Under the pieces are notes generated by a model, which was given only the letters and a program-made list of their open reading frames with translations, was not told the DNA's origin and made no database searches. Source: Diphasiastrum complanatum (Eukaryota > Streptophyta > Lycopodiopsida > Lycopodiales > Lycopodiaceae). From it: 64,000 nucleotides of DNA. A program made the position numbers and the translations under genes. Shown here piece by piece: positions 14,101 through 28,000 of the stretch. How positions within the stretch are numbered: the first letter of the stretch is position 1; each line of letters begins with the position of its first letter. Location: NCBI GenBank assembly GCA_029204225.1, contig CM055104.1:53006294-53070293 (forward strand), read 5' to 3'.

Positions 14101-16046
14101 GGTGCTGATTGGTTTGCATCTCTTGGAGCCATTACACTGGACTTGACACAGCAGACATTGACATTTGTACATGATGCAGTTACACACTCACTTGTTGGCA
14201 TTGATTCTCAGGGAGACTTCCAGTTGATTACTGGGAAGCAGTTTATTCGCAGCCTGCCAAAGACTCATTGTGTAGCCTTATTATGTGTTCAGCGGGCAGT
14301 ACCAGTTCCTCTGTTAGTACCAGCATAGGTGTCTCACCATTTTTATTATCTCATGGCTATGCACCTCTTTTACCTGGCATTCCTCTCCCTCCTGAGGATA
14401 CACCTGTCACAATTGCATCCTTTCTATCAGGTGCCCGAGAGCTTATTACCTGGGCCAGTTCTCATTTACAGCATGTTCAGCAGCGTTATCAGACCTTAGT
14501 TGATCGTCACCGCCGCCATGTTGAGTTTCAACTTGGAGATATGTTTATCTATGCCTACGGTTTGCACGTCATCATTTTGAAAGGCTTTGAGGTATGCGCT
14601 ATTCACCAAATACCATAGTCATGGCATTACAGTAGGGGATGTTTCAAATCACATGAGGACACATCAATTATAATTAGCAACATTGCTAGAATTAATCAAG
14701 AGTACCTATTCTATCCTACTCTATTCTGCCTCTATATTGATGAGCTCAAGATGACTTGTGCTGGACAAGAATGTTGACTTGGTGACATATTGATCTCCAT
14801 TCTTCTATATCTGGATGACGTTGCTTTGGTCTCCACATCTGGAGTGGGGCTACACCAACATATTGATATTGTACTTGCCTACTATAGGGAGCAAGGGTTT
14901 AAGTTGATTATGAAGAGGACCAAAAAATTATGGTCGCTCATGTAGTACAACATTTCCGATCAGAGCACTCTTGTGATGCAAGTTCTTGATTGTTATGATC
15001 TTTTCTATGGCTATATTGACGGACTTATGAATGTGACAATTGTAATTGATATATCTTAAGTATGTAAAAAGCTAGTTTCTTTTCTTGCTATATGGCATTC
15101 CTGGTTTATCCATTAACTAGCTTGGAATGCATTTGAGCTAGTTCTTATTGATGTCGACTGCCTTTCATGGTCCTTATAGATAACTCGAAATCTCTATACA
15201 CCATGATGCTTATTTTTTCCTATTTCTACTATTTGTCATTGGTATTCCTTTTCAATACAAGTTGCTTGGAATATTGTTTCCCTAGTTCCTGGTGGGGCTG
15301 CTTGGTTGGCATGAATGGCTCCTCTAGATAATTTGGGACTATGCTGGGATGTATGTGACTATTGGTTTTGATATGGTCTTATTGGCTAGGATAGTAATTC
15401 CTTTTAAGCAATCAGTTTCTATTGGTACTTTTTAACAAAGATTTTCCATGGGCACGTGCCATCATGTATCCATAACATAGTGTGGCAAAGTCTTTAGATG
15501 GTATTTGGTAGCAGTTTTCGTTTGTTTGGCAACCTGCCTCAACAACTCTGCTTCTCTTTCCTACCTTTGAGGGAGCAATTCATCTTTCCACAGCTGTCAT
15601 TGCTGCCATTTCCTGAGCCATCTATTCTTCCTATACCTGCCTACTTCCAATTTACTTCAATCTTTCACTTCTTCATCGTTGTTCCTAGTTGCCTCAGTTC
15701 CATTACCTTACCGACCTGCACCCTACTCTACCTACCTACTTACGATCTACAATGATTTGCCTACAGCCTTTTGTTCCTTGAATATGCAAGAAATTTTAAC
15801 ACTGCTCGGGGATCTACAGATTGTTGGAAAACCAATCTCCTCATTCTTTTTTTTTTTTTTTTTGGCAGCATCCGACGTTCTTCTCCATTTCATTTTGATT
15901 ACATTACCTCTCGAGGTATTCATTGCTGCCTTTTATAGTCTCTTTTTTACATTACTTTCGTTTTAGTGTGATACTGTTTTGTTTTTCTTTATCTGTCACT
16001 TTTTTGTTAAGATCTCGTGTTCAATTTCATTCTGTTACGATTTTCG

Positions 16047-16088
<42 letters not shown>

Positions 16089-19000
16089 ACCCAAATTTTT
16101 TGGATCATTGGATTACGTATTCTTTTCAATTATTTTTTATTTAATTTTTATCATGACTTCTGATCTTCGGTCGCTATCCTCTTTAGATTATCTTTTTGTT
16201 TTTAATAGTGATATACCATCTGAACATATGTTTGACAAATGGCTCACACGTCTTCAATATTACTTTGATATTTCTCGGCCAACTTGTCCAGGTCCTAATA
16301 AGATTCTTGATGCAATTTTTCTCTTAAAGGGTTTTGCTAGGTCGAAGTGGTTTGACTATGTCCATTCTCATCCGCCTATCTCTGAGTGGCATGACTTTGT
16401 ACCAGTACTTCGCCTTCTTATATTTTCCGATGATAATTCTGTAATTGTTCCTCCTGTCGCTCTTACGAGTGGTATTATAGGTCTTGAGAGTTCTACTCCT
16501 TCTGATTCCTCTCGTGAGCATTCTTCCATATGCAAGGTTCCATTTTCTTGTGCAGGACAAATAGAGATAGAGTCACACATTTCTAGAAATTCACATGAGG
16601 TTGATTCACACATTGCTAGCGATACACATGAGGATGATTCCATATCACACAGTGTGAGCGAGTTGCCTGATTTACTTGAGATAGTTATTGATCTACCTGA
16701 GCTCGTCCTTGTATCCCATAGTGAGTCAGAGTCACATATATAGGTTCCTACTGATGTTGATTCACATATACAGGTTGCAGCTGATATGGTCCTTGATACT
16801 GATATAGCATGCTATGATATTATTGATGTTGTTGTTGCATGCTTTGATGGTGCTACCGATGTTGCATGCTATGATATTGTTCCATGCTTTGATACTAATA
16901 TAGTATGCCTTGCTACTATTGCCGATGTTGCATGCTTTGATATTGTTGTTGAGTACTTGCTACTCATGTTCCTGAGTGCCATGCTATAGATGTTGTCGCC
17001 TATGCTCCTTATTTCGATATTATTCATGGGTCTACGGTTGCTCTTTCAGATGCTTTGGCTACTCTAGTAGATCTCCATATGGCATATGGTTATACATTTC
17101 ATGATGGTCCTATTGTATACTCACTAGCTTATTTTGCTGATACCTGTCTAGATGAGTATGCAGTTCTTCTAGATGCATATTTAGGCCAAAACTTATCAAT
17201 TGATGCTTCTGTTATTATGCCTACGTATGTTGTTCCATTTGTGGATCATATTATTCTAGATGCGGGGCGAGAGTATATTTCTTTAGTGGATACAGGCAGT
17301 ACACATACATTTATTAGCAGCTACATTTCCACCAGGATTCGTGCTACACCTGTTCCTGCTTCCCAACCTCTCAGTGTTGAGGTTGCTCGTCCCCATTCTT
17401 TTCTTAGTTCTCAGATGTTTTAGGGCTTGAATTGTCGCATTGGTGATTTTTCTGGTCAGGCAGATTTCTACATCATTCCTCTAGAACGTTCTGACATTAT
17501 TTTTCGTGCAGACTAGTTCTCTTCACTTGGTACTATTGCTGTGGATCTCTCTCAGCAGACACTTTCCTTTACTCATGCTGGTCAGCATCATTCAATTGTT
17601 GGTATTGATTCCCAGGGTGACTTTCAGTTGGTTACCGGGAAGCAGTTTATGCATAGCCTGCCAAAGGCTCAGGATGCAGCTCTTCTTTCCATTCATAGTA
17701 CATCAGTTGCTGCTTCACTTTCACCATCCATGGGTCCTCTTACTCAGGTTGATGCTGCTCCAAATTTACAGGTTATTGCTGCATGCCTTGCGCCTATATG
17801 CCTTGATTCACAGATGTCGTATTCAGTGTTCATTCCTGGTTTCATTGATATTGAGGCCATATACCTTGGTGGTATTTGTACTATTGCTTTTGCGCATACC
17901 TCAGATAGCCCTCCTGGTTCAGTGGTTGCTGCAGTATCTTCTCCATTGGTCTCTATATCTCCATCTCTTGAGTCCGTTATGGCCAATGTTCCTACTGATT
18001 TCTATGGGGTTCTTCACGGGTCCACGTTTGATGGTTCCGTCGCTATTGGAGATCTGGTTGTATTTTCTTTCGCTTTACTCCATGGATCTCTGCTTGAGGT
18101 TTGTGATCTACCTCATGATATTTCTACGGTTCCTGACATGATTAATGCGCCTTTGGCCCTTACCGTTACACATTTTCCATCCGAGGATATTTGCCAGATG
18201 GTCACTATTACTTATCTAGGGTATTTATATGCTGGGATCTTTCTAGATGAGTATACGGGTATCCTTCAGTCTCCTTGTGTTTCTACAGTCCATGCCGATG
18301 CTATGGATATATGGCATTCCTGGTTATTACGTATAGCTTGGTTTTCATTTGGACCTGTTGATTGGTGCTGGTTTTTCCATATTACTGATCGCCTATGGTG
18401 CGGATATCTCTATGATTAGGCATGTGGCTCTCTATCTGTTCCTTGGATTGTTGCTCATTGTCAGGCTTGGCATTGTTGGAATATCAATCCACACTCTAGA
18501 GAGAACTATCAAACAGGGCGGATAGCTCAGTGGTAGAGCATCCCATCCGGTATGGGGGAGGTCTTGGGTGTTGAAATATCAATCCACACTCTAGAGAGAA
18601 CTATCAAACAGGGCGGATAGCTCAGTGGTAGAGCATCCCATCCGGTATGAGGGAGGTCCTGGGTTCGAATCCTAGTCTGTCCATCCATATTATTATTAGG
18701 ATCAATGGAAGAAGAACCCACACGGAAGAAGAATGACTTTGGATCTCCACCCACAATCCTGTACCCGGCTCTACATTCACAGGCCACCATATAGGCCCAG
18801 CGCCCAGCCTCCAGGAGGCCATGCACTCCTCTCACATGCATAGTTGCCATTGTGCATGTGGATGTCCCTCATGCAAACTGAGCATGTGGCACACAGGTCC
18901 TACCTAACTTGAGGGACCCACCCTTAGCATCTAAGGGTGCCCTTGACTTAGTGGCACTCCCTATGAATATAGACCAAGCCCTCTAGATCCTAGTCCCTAA

Positions 19001-22000
19001 GTCCTCGAACTACGGGGCTGAGTGTCACCCCGCCGAGACCCCCTAGGGTCTAACGAGTCACTAGTATCCCTGTGTTTGCCAATGGCCATAACATCTTCTC
19101 CCCCTAAAAGGACCTTTCGTCCTCGAAAGTGATATCTTCAAAGACGAAATCAGGATACCTCTTGCGAAGCTTGCTTCCAGACTCCCAGGTTGCCTCTTCT
19201 TGGGACCCATCCTTCCACTTGACTAAAACTTCTCGAAAGACCGCATGACGAGTCTTGCGATTTCGGATATTCAGAATTTCCTCTGGTTGATGTGGCAAGG
19301 AATTGGGTTCCTCAAAGGCTATTAGGGTGTGTTTTGGGACAATGTTGTCTTCTTCTCGCAACACCCGCTTCTGTCGACTGACATGAAAGACCGGATGTAC
19401 CTTTGCGGATTCTGGCAAAGCCAGCTGGTAAGCAGAGCTTCCAATTCTATTAAGTATTGTGAAGGGACCACAATACCTTGGGGATAACTTAGGACACTTG
19501 CCTGTGCTTAGAGTGGTAGAGTCTTCAGGAACTTTCAGAAACACCCGGTCACCTTCTTGAAAGGTCACCTCCCTACGGGTTTTATCCGCATAATGCTTAG
19601 CTCATGCTTGTGCTTGCTTCACATTAGCTTTAGCTACCTTGATCATAGTTTCCATATCCTCAAGAAACTCTCTAACACTCTGTACTTTTTCCTTCCTAAG
19701 CCCTACGGCCATAGGGGCTCTAGGCTGAAATCCATACATTAGCATGAATGGATTACTTTACTTTATGCATAAGCAGGCCTTGGGCCCTTTTTACTCATTA
19801 GTGACACTGAGACTATATGGTTGGCCTTTGGCCTTATTATTCATTATTGGTCCATTTGGACATATTACTGGAGAGTGGGGGCCTTCTTGGAGGGCGCACT
19901 ATTATCCCTCCCAATTGGGCCCTAGCCACCAGAAGCTTCCTTTTAGGGCTTCCTCTAGGCTATAAGTAGGGAAACTGTGTCATTTGTTATTTAGCTGATG
20001 ATATTGATCTCTCTGTTTAGCCTCCTTAATCTCTCTCTTTCCTGCTTTCTAGGGCTAAGTCTTGCTTATGTGCTGCTTTCATAGCTTAGCTCTAGATCAA
20101 CTGTGGCTTCATTCGTAACTCAATGGAACGCAATCCCCTGTTTCCATGCCACTCATTCACAACAGGCAAAACATATAATCTTGCTGCAATCTGTAGAGTA
20201 CAACTAGTCTAAAAGAATGTATGAAGAGCTTTCAAGGTAGGTGGCAAGAAGACTGATCACCAATCTAAAAAGAGTGAGGTAGTACCTAAACCGTATTCTT
20301 TCTAGAAGCCATTTTCCAACCCTTCAAAAATAGTTATGGAAGGCAAAGCTTGGCAGTGGTTGTACTTCTTTGACTTTCTTCACGAGAAGTGTAAGTTGGT
20401 CCACCAATGTTTGCTGGAGGAGTTCACAGGTAGGTCTGCTAGTTGAAGTAGATTCTGTAGGCAAGTCTTGGGTGAGAGTACGATTTTCTGAAAACAATCT
20501 TGGTTGGATTCCATGAACTCTCTGATTGAAATATGCTTTTTGACCAAGTTATGAGTAGACAACACAATAGTAGCAAGAATAATGCACATTATAAGAGTAA
20601 TATAATGAAGAACAGTAATTCGGTAACAATCTCCACATATATCCTATAGTCTCCAAACTGCCAGCTACAATTATGATGCCTTAGTGCCTATCCATAGAAA
20701 TTGAGTTTAGTTACAAACAATTTCTCAAGGAATTCTCTAATCTAGGAAAGTAGTCTCCAAACTGTTAGCCTACGATAATGAGGCCTTAGGGCCTATCCAA
20801 GCTAGTGCACCAGCGTCTCAAGCTATCAATGAAAGGAATCTCTTTCCTGGATATGGAACTCGCCAAAAGAAGATTAACTCCTCTAACACTGGCTAGATCA
20901 GCTTCGGATTGGGGCTAGCATTCAATCTTAACCCCTTTACACAAAGTGAGGCGATCAAAAGAAAAGGTCTCTTTAATCATCCACCAACAATAGCTCTACA
21001 AGCCATTCAAGAGTACTAAAAGTTGAATATTGAAACAAGAATCTAATATCCCTATTCTTCCTTGTTGAACATCCAATCAGCTGCATCAGCAAAAACATCG
21101 CTAGATGGTAACATATCAATCCATGGAACTACATCATCAATACACGATTGACCTTTGCATTTATGATATCGTGACACCTCCCATTCCATCAAGTAGCATA
21201 TTTTTCGAAATAGATCACCTAAAACTATTTCATGGTAGGAACAGCAGAGCTCCAACTATCTATGATTCATTGCTTTGTGAAAGTTATCGTAACTCCTCAT
21301 TTATGAGTCCCTGGTAAGCACTCCACTATGAATAAGCAATATTTCAGCAACTTCACCTAATATTTCACCAGGCTCAATGGATACAAATAAGCCTACTTGG
21401 CAGTCTAATGGCAGCCTAAATATCATTTAGTAAAAGCAAAGTTTCTTCATACGTATTACTGATCTATAACTCATCGGGTATATACTGTATATTTGAAAGG
21501 TTTGAGAGAGCTTTTCTATCCTTTGTTGCTCCCTATAAAGCATTTTCTTTGCAAAATCTCATATCCTAAATATGTATGAGAGCTGAATATTCTTACGGAG
21601 AGCTTAGGAAGTCCACAAATTTGTAGTTGACAAGAAATGCAATGATTCCAACAATAGTGGCGAAGTCCAATCGCACCTGTACATAGCAGTTCATAGTTGC
21701 AGAAGGGGGCAATGTATAACTTGCCGTGGGTAATATGATAATTGTTTGAACAATAAAGTCATGAGATAAGTCTATAATGAACGCTGAACTAGTCAATGCT
21801 GGAAACAGTTACATGATGATCTTAGAAGGTACAAGCAAAAGACCCCAAACACTGCACCAGAAGAGGACATGAGTGCCAGAGAACCATAGCTGTGACTTTC
21901 CAGTCCAAAGGGTCCTTTCTACCAAAATTGAATGCAAACTAATGTGCGGTGTGACAACAAAACTTACTGTATCTACAATGCGAAAAGATAACTTTTTATT

Positions 22001-25000
22001 GGGAAAGATAACCTGCAAACAAGAAAGCAATAATTATTTCAATGTGAACTGAAGAACTCATAATAAGAAAGAATAAAAGCAATAAATTCTTTTGAAAGAT
22101 ACTTAGTAATAAGTATACAAGAGAAAATTGATTTTCTCAACACGAGAATTTCCAGGTTAACCATACAATCCCAAATTTGTGCCCTCCTACTTAGCCCCTC
22201 CATCAATGAAAACTCAAGTCCATTCAACCATCTCTCATCATACATCAATACTGGCAACTAATGTCACCATAATTATCATTTCAGATGGTCACATCAGAAC
22301 AAGTATGTGCAAAGGAGCAAGTTTCTATTCATGAACTTTCTCTTATGAAATTAAGCCTATATTAACAATTCCCAGCAGACTGTTGACAGCTGAGGGTATA
22401 AGTACTTGAGCAAGCCTTCTAACATTTTACAACACCTTAGCAATGATCTGAAAAGGAGAACTATTAAGTTTACAGACACAATAGTTCGAAAGTAAATCCA
22501 TGAAAATTTGAAACTCAGGAGGACGCAATGTGAAAAAACCACAAGCCTATTCAAAACACTGATTTTTTTTTAATGTGGATGATCACCATCAGAATATTCC
22601 TGTGGACATATAGCATTGATCTCCGTCCCAATTCCGACTTAATCAGCCTTTCATACATTATTATTATTACATAGATAGCATCTTAATCGGGATTAAATTG
22701 AATGTGCTCTCTCAAATAGTGAGAAGACAATTGAGCTGAACACAATGCTGACAAATATAATGAATGTCAACATCAGGATCTGGCAGATCATTTACAACTT
22801 TGACTTTAACACACTTGAAATACTGCAGTGTGATAATCCGCGATGAAGCTGATTATAACCTGTAGGCTACTTAAAAATGGTTCCAACCAACTGGCCCTTG
22901 TATGAGTAATATTAACACTCTTTATACTGCCCTTGAATGCAATATGTTAGTTTGTAGTGAAAAGATGCTGATGAACAATGAGATCATAATAAACACTTCA
23001 CTTCCTCAACTCTTCAGCAAGTTTCAATTCTGTCTGCAAGTTTTTGTTGTCTTTAAACATCAAGTTTCTGATAATCAAATATCTTCTACTCTTACCAGCC
23101 TACCATATTCACGAAGGTGCAAAAATCCCAATGTGTCAGTGCAGACAGCAGCTTAAAGCATGCTCCTTGTTGGCAGAAAACCTAGTTAATCCACTTGCAG
23201 CACAAACCTGTTAAACTAGAAGGATTATGCAGCCAAGAGCTATTTTTCTCAAGCGACATTTTAAGAAACAAAGTGGATACAGATTTCTGATAGAAAATAA
23301 TAAATTTGTTGTCTCTGGTTAGTCAAAATATCGGATGGCCATATCTACATTTGATGTGACAGCTACTAAATTGCAAGGAAGTATCCCAGAATTCTTACTT
23401 TAAGGTCAGGAATTGGAATCTTTTCATAAATGTTGAGTTGCAACCACGGAAAACCATCATCTGCAATTTTTCTTGTTGCATGAGAAAATTTTGTATAAAG
23501 GACAACTAGTTCTCCAAAAGCTGGCTCCTGCAAAGATCCAATGCAAAACTTAGTTGGAGCTCAAGGCTGTGGCATACACATTTTTTTTCTAAATATATGA
23601 CTGCAGCCACGAAATGCCATAATCTGCTATTCTGCATGGCAACATTCTACATAACTCTCCAACTATAAGCTTTCGTAAAGAGCCAAGCCAACCAAAGACT
23701 TTGCAATGTAGATGGTAAGAAATATGCAAATTCTAGGTACAGAAACTAGCTCACATACTATCTGAATACAAAAAAGATGAAAAATTTAAAAAACTCCAGA
23801 TCTAGCTTCTGTACTTGGCTTAATGTTCTCACACATGCACAGAAAATGTTGTGCAAAAGCAACGTGGTTTAATATTATGGTGATAAATAATTCCAAGTAT
23901 AAGATCAAGATTGTAGATGCTTGGTTGTAGACATTATTCCCATATGTACTTCAATAAATTACTTTGACATAAACTCAAGATCTAGCTTCTAGAAGCACAT
24001 GGCTTCAGGTTCTCACATATCCCCAGAGAATGTTGTGCAAAAGCAACATAGTTGAATAAAGTGGTGATAATTATAGATCAAGATTAGGAATGCTTGTGTT
24101 CTAGACACTCATATAAGAGAGGAATAGGTTAGAAGTCACTTCAGCTATGCAAAGAGCAGCATCCCAGTTGTGGACACAAGGACACCCCACAACTTGTACC
24201 CATATAGTTAAGGTATTATGAAAATTGAGCGGATATTGATGCCACAGTTCTAGAGGATAATTGTCTGGTAAGCTTGGGAGAGGGTGTAATTTAGATATTT
24301 AGTGTGGTGCTGTTAGATAAGATCTTGCTCATGGTGCCTCAATTGGGAAGGATTTATTATGTGGAGAAAGTGTTCGCATCCAGTGGCTCCATTCAAAAAC
24401 TTGCCAATTGACTTGCACTGATATTGTTTTTCCAGATATGCAGTTCAAGAGTGAAACACACAGTTTTTTATTGGAAATTCTGAAATGTTGCTAAAGACAG
24501 AAGGGGCAAGGCATATAGTTTGTGCTTCAAGGTCCACAAGAAAACATACAAATTAGTTGGAATCGCCAGGGATTATGTAAAATATAATGGAGGGAAGTCA
24601 TAAACTTCCTCATCCACACTTTTGCAATGAATGTTCCCCAGACCATTTCAAAATAGTATGCTATTGTGCACATTTTATGCCATTGTTTGGGTGTGCAGTG
24701 TAAATGAAGGATTGTTAGTTAGCAACCTACGAGAATGGTGGCCTATCTAGCTCATGGTAGCACTGGACCACAGTTGGTACTTATTGTTAGATTTCTTTCT
24801 TGAAATCATTTATAATGTGGAACTATTTTGCAGTTTTACTCGTCATCAAGACAATGTCGAACGCATACCCCATCTATAGAAATACACGTATCGTCGAAAT
24901 AGTTTTGAGGGATTATTGAACAAGGGTTCAAATCAACATATTGTCGATTCCAAACTCGACTAAAACAAGATTGAATAGTGGAGACTTATCCGCTGTATTT

Positions 25001-28000
25001 TGGGTCCAATCCCGTAGCCCCACGTGACACCTGCCACATGGATAACAGCACATTCCGTTAGGGCTGTGCCATCAAAAACCTTTAAGTAGATCATCAAATC
25101 AGTTTAGTTTCAAGTTGGTAATTTTTTTTTCAAAGAATTCATTCTTCCTCTTCTCCTCTCTATTCCGCCATAGGCATAGACTGATTAGCAATAAGTTATC
25201 GCACTTACAGCATGTGTAAGAGTGAAATTAATAGCAAAATAAGATGCGCTATTATCATAGTGCAATCAAAGTAGACAGCAAAAGCATTTAGCTACTATAA
25301 TTCAACATTCAGCAATACAGACTACTTCCGACACACACTTTTGTCTTGTTCTATTGTTTCTGTTATTCATGCTTATTATGATCTGAGTTCTAATTTTTAA
25401 TAGTGGCCAACGATCCTTTCGTCATTCATTTTTTGCACTTGTGAACGATAGTATAGTTGTACTTGTGATAGTACCAAATTAGTTTTGTTAATGTATAATG
25501 ATAGTATAGTTGTACTTGTGATAGTACCAAATTAGTTTTGTTATTACATTAACTATTGCTGCTACTATCAACTATCACAGTCGACAATCACTGTCGACTA
25601 ATGCACAACTTATTTTCCAAAATGGTATCAGAGCAAGGTCATACCTTGGTAACTAGTTCAAAGCTAGTTATCTTCATATCATACGTATTGCCAGATTCTT
25701 ATCTGTATCAGATTTGTCTACGATGGATGCATCATCTTCGAATTCTATCAAAAAGTTGGATGGCAACAACAATCACCTATGGGATTTTAAAATGAGGGTG
25801 ATCCTACAAGCGAAAAGCTTCGGAAAGTTGTCAAAGGTACTGAGGTTGGACCTATTGCAGATCCGGCACCACAAATGGAAACAGAAGGATGGGAAGGCCT
25901 TCGCCTTTATCACTCTCAACATCAGAGATAACCATATCAGTCATATTTGAAGTGCTCGAGCTTCATTGGAAGCTTGGAATATTCTCAACACTCAATGAAA
26001 TTAGAGACGTGACTACCAAACTTTATCCGAGGAAAAAGGTCTGCAAGTGGCACAGAAATCAACGATGCAGCCTGACACGTATGAAAATTGGGTAATTATT
26101 AATTCTACTTAGCAAGGTCTTACATTAGCAAGAGTTTCGTCTATGCTATTGTAGGAAGAGATCCAGAGAAATGGATCTTCATTCTCCCATTCAGCACCAG
26201 AATCGGAAGCTCTTTATTCAAAGAAATTCTATAAGAAGAAGATGTCGAAGAACGTACGTAAAGTACGAAAGTCGAATAATAATTTGAACTCAGAACAAGA
26301 TACAAATTCAAATTCAGCTTCATCAAAATCAAAGCTGTTTTGCAAATATTGTAAATGGACCGGACATTTGCTGGAGGATTGACAAATCCTCAAATCGAAA
26401 AAGCAACAACAGTAGCAAGCTAATTCAGCAGAAGGTTCGAAGGACTTTGAAAAGGAAGCCGATGAAGCAGCATTTATGGCAAATGGAGACAAACAAGATG
26501 TTGATTCTTAGGATTTGGATTCAGGTGCTACTCAACACATGACAAGCCAACAAAATTGGTTTCATGAGTACAGTCAAGCTACGACTCAGAGGTATGTCTC
26601 ATTGGGGGAGATAGCAGTACTCACAGTATTGACGGTGCAGGCACTGTCAAATTGCAATTTCGGGATGGTACTATGTTTATTCCAAATGTTCTTCATGTTC
26701 CAAATCTTACCAAAAATCTAATTTCTCTTAATAGAATTCTTAATTTGGTAATACTTGTTCGATATTACACAAAAGCAAAAAGGTACTTGCACTTGGAAAG
26801 AGGCAAGGCAATCTTTACAAGCTTAGTCATTGCATTGCTTCGACTATTCAAGCTCTATCCACTTCTTCTTTGGGAGAGAGAATTATTAGAGATTGAGATT
26901 TATTATAGGATGGGTCATGTCAATTTTACTGGTTTAAAAAATATGTCGACTAAAAGGATTGTTTGAGATCTCAACTACGACAATTTTCCAGACTGTACAA
27001 TTTGTCAAAGTTGTATTCTAGCCAATCATGCTAGAACACCTTTTAGTCTGATTTGCTACACATCCAAAGGTGTGTTAGATATTGTGCACAACAACATATG
27101 TGGACCCATGCAAACTCTCTTGATAGGGGGAGCAAAATACTTTCTGACCAATTATTCGAGGAGGGCAGTAATTTATTTTCTGAAAAATAAATCAGAAGCC
27201 TTAGAGTATTTTCGGCAATTCAAGCATGAAGCTGAGAATCAGACTTCCAGAAAAATCAAGGCAATTCAGACTGATGGTGGCGGTGAATTCATTTCTATTA
27301 AATTCAAAGACTACTGCAAAGCTCATGGCATTTTAGGTAGTATATGTTACATACCCATGGAGTGGCTGAACATAGAAATTGTACACTTGTCAAAAGTGCA
27401 AAAAGTATGATTCTACATGCAGGTTTATGGAAGATTTTATGGGCAGACGTCATCTTGACAGCTGCATATCTTCACAACGACCTACAACCAAAGTCTTATT
27501 GGACAAAACACCCGAAGAGGTATGGAAAAGTTCAAAACCTTCGGTAAGGCATCTTTGAACTTTCGGTTGTATCGCTTTCGCACAGATTCCAACAGAACTT
27601 CGTACAAAGCTAGATTCTACTAGTTCTAAGTCTATCTTTGTTGGATACTCTTTGAATCATAAAGCTTATAGGATTTACAATCGAGTGACTAAGAAGATTA
27701 CATTTGATAGAGACGTTATTTTTCTCGAAGATCAATTTATCGATCTCAAAGGAAAGGACTTTTTACATTGACGAAACTGTGTGAAACACGTCTTATCTCT
27801 TATCATGCACAGTTAGTTCATAAACGACGACAGAAGGCTTGGCATGATCGTCATGTTAGGACTAAGGATATCCATGATGGTGATAAAGTTTTACTTTATA
27901 CATCTTCCAAGGTCCATCCTGAGAAATTGAAATTCCGTAGCCAGGGCCCCTATGTTGTCAAGAAAATTTTCACCAATGGTGCAGTCCAATTAGAAACCCT

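Noticed and set aside
13164-14146. Leucine-rich plus-strand frames with membrane-like composition
   Set aside because: Shadows of gag and protease in another frame.
15923-16144. Poly-lysine protein
   Set aside because: Translation of the poly(A) run.
18516-18568. A second complete tRNA
   Set aside because: The first copy is cut before the B box by the start of the second unit.
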